Source: Treponema sp. (lineage in GTDB: Bacteria > Spirochaetota > Spirochaetia > Treponematales > Breznakiellaceae). From it: DNA of 35,787 bases. The DNA lies in the NCBI GenBank assembly GCA_031278815.1, contig JAITJS010000027.1, forward strand, positions 1-35,787. Reading direction: 5' to 3'. The position numbers were made by a program, and so were the translations under genes. Positions 30,136 to 35,787 of this stretch are shown here, one piece after another. The stretch's first letter is position 1; each line of letters opens with the position of its first letter. The notes under the pieces were generated by a model. The model was not told where the DNA came from, made no database searches, and saw only the letters and a program-made list of their open reading frames with translations.

Positions 30136-31944
30136 TCACCCTCCAAAGTGCAAGTCTCGGGGTATGCCGGCTTCAGTGGAGTACTCTCCCAGGCTTCCCC
30201 CGGCTTTGTCAAGGCCCGTTTGCACCTTTACAAAGTCGATATGCCCCAGGTTGACCCCCTTGCCCGCCGCGTCCACCGCGTCGCTGAGGTCAAAGTGGGT
30301 GGTCCCCGCGTCCACATAGCCGCCCAAACTGTGATCCTGCAGGTACGAGCCGGCAAACATGACGTAGGTTCCGGCGCTTCCCGTTATATGATAGGGATAA
30401 CCGTCGTTTCCGTTTGCATACCAGTCGAAGTTCCCGGCGTCTTCCCTGTTGTCCAGCCATAAACCGGGGTGTTCCCGGGCTTTGAAGTAGATTCTGGCGT
30501 AGCCTTTTGTCGGAGAAGCCTGGGAACCTTTCAGTTGATACCAGAGTTCATTGGGTTTTCCATCGCCGTTGAGGTCCTGGCTCACCCAGACCGTTCCGGC
30601 TTCGGCCATGTGGACTACATGGTAGTTGCCGGCAATTTCGAGGTCCGCTCCTGACTCATTGGGCACGGAGTGATCAAAGCCAAGGATGTAGTAGCCCCCC
30701 CAGCCTCCCAGGGAAAAGACCTTGCCGTCCATTGCTGCGTTGTTAAAGGATTCTTCGCCGTCCAAATAACGCTGTATCAGTACCCGAACGTCTTCTTCCG
30801 TGAGGCTTGCGAGGTTGGCAATTGCGGGGTTGGAATAGCCGTTCCCCTTGCCTACAAACTGACCGGGGGCGGGGCTGAACTCGATGCAGATGGCGGCGCC
30901 GGCCCTGGTTCCTCCTGTGCGGGGACCGGCGGACGCAGTCTTCACCAGGACGCTGGCAGTGGCATGGCTTACCGCATCCACTGTGGCGGCCACTTTAACC
31001 AGGGAGGAGGAAGCGGTGAAGGTCCAGGACAATAGCTCGCCGGTATGGACTGGCTGATTGTCTATGGTCCATACATACGCCGCTTCCTGGGGGATGTTCC
31101 CGGAAAGGGGGGCCAAAACCACGGACTGTCCCGAAGGAACATAGTAGGTGTTTTGAGCTTCCCAAGCTTCCTGGGTTTGCGGGACATCCGCATCGGTGAC
31201 GCGCCTGCCGTGATCAAAGCCCAGCCATGCTTTCGGAACGTATGCCCAGGCCACGGCATTGGCAGCTTCCGCTGAAAGGGTGAAAGCCGTCTCTCTGCCG
31301 TCGTAAATATGGACCACCTCAGACAGGGATGCTTCCTGCCCTGTGAAGGGAGCCGCCTCCCGGTTCATGCGGAGGTTTACCCGGTAATAGCCCGCGACGC
31401 GGCCTGTGATCGCGCCGGTCCCCCCGTAAGTCAAGAGGTTCCTTGTTACCGGGGGGGAGTCCGAATCCTCAAGGACGCTAAGGGTGAGGCTTGCGGAACT
31501 CAGTCCTGCAGGAAGGCTTATGGAATAGCGCAAGGTTCCCACCCCTTCTACGGGGCCCAGGGGAAGGGTGACGGTTTCTTTGGCCCCGGACTTGATCTTT
31601 ACTTCGAGGCTTCCCCGGGCAATGGGGCTCGTATCCTCCGCCCCGGCAAAACCCTGGGCGGTGATGGTCCAGAGGATCGGGGCAAGCTCCAGGGTGAGGG
31701 TCTCCCCGTCGGCAATGGACCGGGCAATTGTTTCCTGGCCTTCGGCGCTCAGGGTGAAATCATACCGGGCAAAGGCGATATCCGGCGTCAAGGTGCGCGT
31801 CTCCCCTGCGGAGGGGCGTATCCGAAGCAGGCCGGGACCTTCCGGCATATCCGGGGCTTGCAGGCTGCCGGAACAGCCTGTGAAAAGGATCCCCATGGCA
31901 AGGCTCAGAGCCAGGAGGATCCGGCATAGGGTTTTTCGTTGCAT
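30136..31944 (-). CDS. Large surface lipoprotein with shared N-terminal domain
   Basis: 602 residues with lipobox FTGC and Cys24. The N-terminal domain (about 25-235) is homologous to that of the 660-residue LRR lipoprotein upstream: GLLRIRPSAGETRTLTPD, TWTITAQGF-like, GYYRVNLRMNR and EVVHIYD recur in both. A middle beta-domain (about 255-340) contains the PKD-like YVWTIDNQPV. The C-terminal 250 residues hold FSPAPGQFVGKGNGYSN, LGGWGGYYILGFDHSVPN and VWVSQDLNGDGKPNELWYQLKGS, a pattern I associate with large surface proteins of Bacteroidetes that bind small ligands; that comparison is from memory. A good AAGGAGCAAG site precedes the ATG. Confidence 0.8.
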   Translation of the reverse strand: MQRKTLCRILLALSLAMGILFTGCSGSLQAPDMPEGPGLLRIRPSAGETRTLTPDIAFARYDFTLSAEGQETIARSIADGETLTLELAPILWTITAQGFAGAEDTSPIARGSLEVKIKSGAKETVTLPLGPVEGVGTLRYSISLPAGLSSASLTLSVLEDSDSPPVTRNLLTYGGTGAITGRVAGYYRVNLRMNREAAPFTGQEASLSEVVHIYDGRETAFTLSAEAANAVAWAYVPKAWLGFDHGRRVTDADVPQTQEAWEAQNTYYVPSGQSVVLAPLSGNIPQEAAYVWTIDNQPVHTGELLSWTFTASSSLVKVAATVDAVSHATASVLVKTASAGPRTGGTRAGAAICIEFSPAPGQFVGKGNGYSNPAIANLASLTEEDVRVLIQRYLDGEESFNNAAMDGKVFSLGGWGGYYILGFDHSVPNESGADLEIAGNYHVVHMAEAGTVWVSQDLNGDGKPNELWYQLKGSQASPTKGYARIYFKAREHPGLWLDNREDAGNFDWYANGNDGYPYHITGSAGTYVMFAGSYLQDHSLGGYVDAGTTHFDLSDAVDAAGKGVNLGHIDFVKVQTGLDKAGGSLGEYSTEAGIPRDLHFGG

Positions 31945-31959
31945 TGGTCTTGCTCCTTG

Positions 31960-33237
31960 TCAGGGTGTTATGGTAAAAACCAGTTCCGCATAGAAGGGAA
32001 TTCCCTGCTGCCAGGCTGTTACTCCCAGATAATGGGAGCCAATGAAATAGTCCCCTCCGCTGAGGGTGATGATTCTGCTATCGGTTCCCGCGGCGTTTCC
32101 GTCTACAGACCATTGATACTGGTCATAGCCCGCGGTGGCGCTCACCGAGGTGGTTTCATTCCGGGAAAAGCTCGCCGCGGCGGGGGAGAAGCTGATTTCT
32201 TTATCCACTGTGAGGGTCACGCTGTAGTGGGACGCGGTCTGCACCGTCACCTTATACTCCGCCTGCATCCCGTTTTCCGCGGTTACCGTGTATTTTTTGG
32301 CTATAAGGATGGAATTCGCAAAGTTCTGGGCTTCCCCGGACGCGGGCTGTACCACGGCCCCTTCGGAGAGGTTTATCTCCGGTGTCAAGGCATTGAGGCC
32401 GGTTCCAAAGGGCAGGGTGAGGGTAATGGTTTTTGCGTCCCCGTCGATGACACCGTCAACCCCGTTGACTCTAAAGCCGGTTATGGCCCGGGCGTCACTG
32501 GCGTCAGAAGCCGCAACAGTCACGGTCACCTGATACCTGGTCTCGACTCCTTCCGAATTCAGGGCATACAACAGGGGCTCCCTGAAGTCACGCGTTTCCC
32601 CGGAAGCAGGTTCGACGGCAGCCGCGGGATCAGACAGGGTAATCACCGGGGAAAGGGAACCCACGTCTGTTCCTGCCGGCATGGTCAGGGTGATGGTCTT
32701 GGGATCGGCGTCTTCATTAATAATGCCCGCGGTTTCTCCGATCCTGAATCCGGTTATGGCCACCCTGTTTTTTACGATAACCTGGTAGATAGTCTGAACG
32801 CCGTCCAGGCTGAGGGTATACTCCACAGGCTTGGTAAAGTCCCGCTCTTCCCCGGAAGCAGGTTCTACGTCGGCCGCAGGATCCGACAGGCTGATCTCCG
32901 GGGCCAGGATTTCCCGTGAAATTGCCGCAGGGAGGATGAGGGTGATGGTTTTGGGATGTGCCTCCTCATCAATGAGCCCCTCAATCTCTGCGATGATAAA
33001 CTTTGTGATAGCCGGGGGATTGGTCCCTTCTCCAGGCGGGTCCGCAGGATCATTGTTATCCGGGGGATCGGTTTCCTCTCCGGGCTGTTCCCCTGCATTT
33101 TCCCCGGTGGCATCGGACGGGTTCTCCACAGTATCTGCAGCCTGGGGACAGCCGGCGAAGATGAAAAGGGCAAGGACAAGCAGGATACCCCGCCACCTTG
33201 TCAGACAGGGGCAGGACTCCTTGTGAAGTTGCTTCAT
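31960..33237 (-). CDS. Lipoprotein with DUF5018-like repeats
   Basis: 425 residues with lipobox IFAGC and Cys30, then an acidic Pro-rich tether (about 31-75). Three tandem domains of about 85-90 residues follow. Each begins ITGF- or ITKF-, carries DPKTITL-LP, and ends PASGE-RDF---Y-L---G--T-YQV-V. This is the DUF5018-like (immunoglobulin-type) pattern. A last domain of about 90 residues ends YLGVTAWQQGIPFYAELVFTITP. The gene is the first after the hairpin cluster at 33259-33366 and lies 15 bases upstream of the 602-residue lipoprotein gene. It is paralogous at its C-terminus to the partial gene at 35385-35787. It probably forms a surface stalk. Confidence 0.8.
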   Translation of the reverse strand: MKQLHKESCPCLTRWRGILLVLALFIFAGCPQAADTVENPSDATGENAGEQPGEETDPPDNNDPADPPGEGTNPPAITKFIIAEIEGLIDEEAHPKTITLILPAAISREILAPEISLSDPAADVEPASGEERDFTKPVEYTLSLDGVQTIYQVIVKNRVAITGFRIGETAGIINEDADPKTITLTMPAGTDVGSLSPVITLSDPAAAVEPASGETRDFREPLLYALNSEGVETRYQVTVTVAASDASDARAITGFRVNGVDGVIDGDAKTITLTLPFGTGLNALTPEINLSEGAVVQPASGEAQNFANSILIAKKYTVTAENGMQAEYKVTVQTASHYSVTLTVDKEISFSPAAASFSRNETTSVSATAGYDQYQWSVDGNAAGTDSRIITLSGGDYFIGSHYLGVTAWQQGIPFYAELVFTITP

Positions 33238-33258
33238 TGTTCTTCCTTATTAAAAACC

Positions 33259-33366
33259 GCACAATGCGGAGCATTGTGCAAAGCCTGTTCGACAAGCAAC
33301 AAACTTGTCGAACAGGCCCGGTCGCTTTATACGCCAAGGACGTAGAACCGGCAAACCGGCTCTACG
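33259..33366. repeat. Second cluster of three hairpins
   Basis: Three stems lie between the two lipoprotein cassettes: 9 bp (33259-33267 with 33271-33279), 14 bp (33283-33296 with 33304-33317) and 11 bp (33341-33351 with 33356-33366, perfect on the minus strand if one G-U pair is allowed). They would separate the LRR gene from the next gene on the minus-strand transcript. The same three-stem layout occurs at 29452-29561, at the end of the second cassette. Confidence 0.6.
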
Positions 33367-33395
33367 CCTCCGAAAGGGAGCATTGATCCCCCTGT

Positions 33396-35378
33396 CTATT
33401 CTTCCATGGGGACGATCCTGTCCGCCCAGGCGCTCCATACCGCTGCCGTTTTGTAGGCTTCCACCGAATCGGCGGGCGCCCGAATCTGAAGCTCCGCGTT
33501 CGCGGTGGAAAATACGTCTGCACTTGCTATTGGCGGCTCCGTTGCATATACCACGCACTCGACAAGCTCCGGACAGTTGTTGAAGGTCCCGCTCGTAATA
33601 GTATCGAGAATTGCAGGCAATTTTACCGAAGCAAGTTTTTCGTTGTCCGCAAAGGCGTTGAGGCCGGTATTAAGCAAACGGATACACCCGGACAAATCCA
33701 CCGTGGTAATTGCACAATTCCTGAATGCGTTCTCCCCGATGGTGATCAGAGAACGGCACCGGGAGAAGTCCACATCAAGGTTCTGACAGGCATTGCCAGC
33801 GGTACTATTACCGAAGGCATTACTCCCTATGCTTCTCAGGGAAGCAGGCAGTTCTATGAAAGTAAGAGCCTTGCAGCCCTGGAAGGCGTTATTTCCTATG
33901 CTTCTCAGAGAGGCAGACAGTGTTAATGAAGCAAGAGTCTGGCAATTGTAAAAGGCGGAATTCCCTATGGTTTCCAGGGAAGCGGGGAGTTTTGCCGAAA
34001 CAAGACTCTGGCACTCGTAGAAAGCGAAATTCCCTATTGCTTTCAGAGAAACGGGTATATTCACCGACTTCAAATTCGTACAACCCCGAAAGGCGTAGTC
34101 CCCAAGGGTTCCCAGAGACTCGGGGAGTTTCGCCTCCTCCAGGGCGGTACAACCGTAGAAGGTCCATTCATTGCTTTGCAAGGCGACACAGTTGGACAGG
34201 TCCGCAGACACCAGGCCGGTGCACTGATAAAAAGTGTACCGGTTCAAGGTTTCCAGGGCGGAAGCCGGAGGAAAGGCTACTGCTTTGAGCTGTGTCCAGT
34301 TCCGGAATGTCTGGCTGGAAAGACTTGAACCGCCGAGGGTTTTCAGGCTTTTGGGCAGTATGAAGGACACCACATACGCGGGATTGGTCAGGGAGGTGGT
34401 AATGGATTCAATCTCGCAATCCGCAAGGTCCAGGGTGATATACGTGGCTTTACTCTGGATATCCGAAAAAAGGGTGTTGAGATCTGCTGCCGTATACGCT
34501 CCCCGCAAGGCCACGTAGTAGGGATTTGTTGCGCTTGTAGTGGCCGGAGCTTCATCAATATCGTTGAGGAGGTCGGCAGCATTCGCAAAATCAGGCAGGG
34601 TGTAAAAAGAATAATAGCCGTCCACCGCATCCTCCCACCGGGTGGTCAGGGAGTCATAGATATGGACCACTTCGGTTTTCCCTGCCCGCATACTGCGGTT
34701 CACATCAGCGCTGTATTTGGACAGGGAAACAGACAGCCGGTAATACCCGGCGTTGAGGGAAATATCCCCCGATGCCTCTTGCAGAAGGGAGATCAACCGG
34801 GACGGCGAGGCTCCATCGCTCAGGCCCTGGATAAGCAGATACGCGGTGTCTGTGTCCGCATCCAGCCCCAGTTCTTCGATAGCGCTGGCCTCATAGCGCA
34901 GGATTCCGGTTCCGCTTTGAGTTTTCTGCAGGCTCAAAGGTATCTGCAGGGATTCGGTGGCTCCCGCGGTGACCGTCACGGAAGCGGTCCCCTGGACCAG
35001 CGCCCTGGATGGATCTTCGGCGTCCGCCTGGGAGACAAAGCCCCTGGCCCTTATGGTCCAGGTTGCCGGAACAAGTTCCACAGCGACATCGGTATTGCCT
35101 GCGGGGATGAACGCTGAGACATCCTGCTGATTTTCGGCGCTCAAGACCAGGGTGTAGCACAGGGACTCCAGATCCGGCAGGTCCGGCAGCAGGGTGCGCT
35201 GGTTCCCGCCCACAACGATACGGACCAGTCCCGTTCCTTCCCCAGGCCTGGGGGTTTCAAGGCCGGTAAAACAGCCTGCCAGGAGGAACAGGCATGAAAT
35301 TAACCCGGACAGCGCCGTGATTCCGAATGTTATGCCTTTGGAATCAGATGATTTGCAATGGGAAATGGTGGTTTTCAT
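33396..35378 (-). CDS. BspA/TpLRR-type leucine-rich repeat surface lipoprotein
   Basis: 660 residues with lipobox LAGC and Cys36. The N-terminal domain (about 40-245) is shared with the 602-residue lipoprotein (TGLVRIVVGGNQRTLLPD, TWTIRARGF, GYYRLSVSLSK, EVVHIYD). From about 290 to 630 there are more than ten LRR_5 repeats of 23 residues with the pattern LPxSLxxIGxxAFxxCxxL. In oral and intestinal spirochaetes and Bacteroidetes such repeats bind host fibronectin or fibrinogen and other bacteria; in this organism the target is unknown. The end has PPIASADVF and AYKTAAVWSAWADRIVPMEE, the usual cap. The start codon is close to the previous stop, so it is cotranscribed with the gene upstream. Confidence 0.88.
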   Translation of the reverse strand: MKTTISHCKSSDSKGITFGITALSGLISCLFLLAGCFTGLETPRPGEGTGLVRIVVGGNQRTLLPDLPDLESLCYTLVLSAENQQDVSAFIPAGNTDVAVELVPATWTIRARGFVSQADAEDPSRALVQGTASVTVTAGATESLQIPLSLQKTQSGTGILRYEASAIEELGLDADTDTAYLLIQGLSDGASPSRLISLLQEASGDISLNAGYYRLSVSLSKYSADVNRSMRAGKTEVVHIYDSLTTRWEDAVDGYYSFYTLPDFANAADLLNDIDEAPATTSATNPYYVALRGAYTAADLNTLFSDIQSKATYITLDLADCEIESITTSLTNPAYVVSFILPKSLKTLGGSSLSSQTFRNWTQLKAVAFPPASALETLNRYTFYQCTGLVSADLSNCVALQSNEWTFYGCTALEEAKLPESLGTLGDYAFRGCTNLKSVNIPVSLKAIGNFAFYECQSLVSAKLPASLETIGNSAFYNCQTLASLTLSASLRSIGNNAFQGCKALTFIELPASLRSIGSNAFGNSTAGNACQNLDVDFSRCRSLITIGENAFRNCAITTVDLSGCIRLLNTGLNAFADNEKLASVKLPAILDTITSGTFNNCPELVECVVYATEPPIASADVFSTANAELQIRAPADSVEAYKTAAVWSAWADRIVPMEE

Positions 35379-35384
35379 GGCTTC

Positions 35385-35787
35385 CTATTCCTCCACTTCA
35401 AAGGACAATCCCTTTGCATAGGGGATCCCTTCCGCATCATAAACAATAATGTCCAGTTGATGGGAACCGGTAAGATAGTTTTGCGCATCGAGGCGGACCG
35501 TCGTGCCGACGGCTCCCTGTCCTTTCAAACTGCTGTCCACATACCATTCACAGGCGGCGAAGGAACCTGTAATTTCGATGTCCGCTGTGCTGTTCGGGCC
35601 GCTTTTGCTCAGGACCGGATTCTCCGCGGTAAACGCCTCTTCGCCGAGATCGGCAAACCCTTCGCCGGGAGTCCAGGCCAGGGTAAAGGAATACCAGGCG
35701 TTCTTCGCTACCGTAACGCGGTAAACCTGGGTCGTGCCGTTTTGCGCGGTTACGGTGAAATCCTGCGGGCCGGCGGAGAAGTCTACC
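35385..35787 (-). CDS. DUF5018-like lipoprotein, C-terminal part
   Basis: The frame is open from the window edge at 35787 down to a TAG at 35385-35387 and gives the last 133 residues. It starts within a DUF5018-like repeat (DFSAGPQDFTVTAQNGTTQVYRVTV). A last domain follows that contains WYVDSSLKGQGAVGTTVRLDAQNYLTGSHQLDIIVYDAEGIPY. The final domain is homologous to that of the 425-residue lipoprotein (GSHYLGVTAWQQGIPFY). The stop lies 6 bases before the LRR gene. The rest of the gene is outside the window. Confidence 0.75.
   Translation of the reverse strand, partial: VDFSAGPQDFTVTAQNGTTQVYRVTVAKNAWYSFTLAWTPGEGFADLGEEAFTAENPVLSKSGPNSTADIEITGSFAACEWYVDSSLKGQGAVGTTVRLDAQNYLTGSHQLDIIVYDAEGIPYAKGLSFEVEE

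Noticed and set aside
31309-31929. A 206-codon open frame on the plus strand
   Set aside because: Antisense to the 602-residue lipoprotein with no recognisable motif or start context.
31939-32919. A 326-codon open frame on the plus strand
   Set aside because: It lies opposite the DUF5018-like lipoprotein, has no ribosome site and an odd Gly/Arg/His-rich composition; the repetitive GC-rich gene keeps the antisense frame open.
33800-34140. Regularly spaced repeats that could suggest a CRISPR array
   Set aside because: The period of about 69 bases and the translated LPxSLxxIGxxAF pattern show they encode leucine-rich repeats.

Overview
The window looks like a chromosomal segment of a host-associated spirochaete, most likely a termite-gut-type Treponema. 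The main signs are a type III glutamine synthetase beside amtB-glnK, Treponema-style (BspA/TpLRR) leucine-rich repeat lipoproteins, many small exported lipoproteins, CsgG-like and LPP20-like envelope proteins, and clusters of perfect dyad repeats between genes. The genus is an inference from gene families and style; no rRNA or tRNA gene was seen to confirm it.

Layout. Positions 1-3090 (+) are a nitrogen-assimilation block: the end of amtB, glnK and glnN. Positions 3541-8817 (-) are envelope genes: a small beta-barrel-like protein, then a five-gene operon (fibronectin type III lipoprotein, CsgG-like, LPP20-like, LPP20 lipoprotein, CsgG-like). Positions 9217-10089 (+) hold two tandem XRE-family regulators. 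Positions 10206-13841 (-) are a seven-gene housekeeping run: infC, rpmI, rplT, a short coiled-coil protein, zapA, manA and a UPF0178 gene. Positions 14084-17421 (+) carry a remnant of a sugar ABC permease, a zinc alcohol dehydrogenase, a MATE exporter and a DnaQ-like exonuclease.

Positions 17496-24773 (+) are the most system-like part. A YtrA-type GntR repressor, with a palindromic operator over its own start codon, is followed by an SPFH/slipin protein, an ABC ATPase, two FtsX-type permeases, a LolA-like periplasmic protein and an outer-membrane barrel. Together these could span the whole envelope as a lipid or lipoprotein export route. Positions 24774-25675 are transposon debris and structured noncoding DNA. 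They are followed by alr (+), a convergent exported protein (-) and an undecaprenyl-phosphate sugar transferase (-).

Positions 29165-29561 hold a MITE-like element and three strong hairpins. Positions 29571-35787 (-) are a cluster of five surface lipoproteins that looks like a duplicated two-gene cassette: a DUF5018-like repeat lipoprotein paired with a lipoprotein that shares a common N-terminal domain but has either a BspA-type LRR or a different C-terminal domain. A second cluster of three hairpins divides the two cassette copies. The window cuts into the first and last genes.
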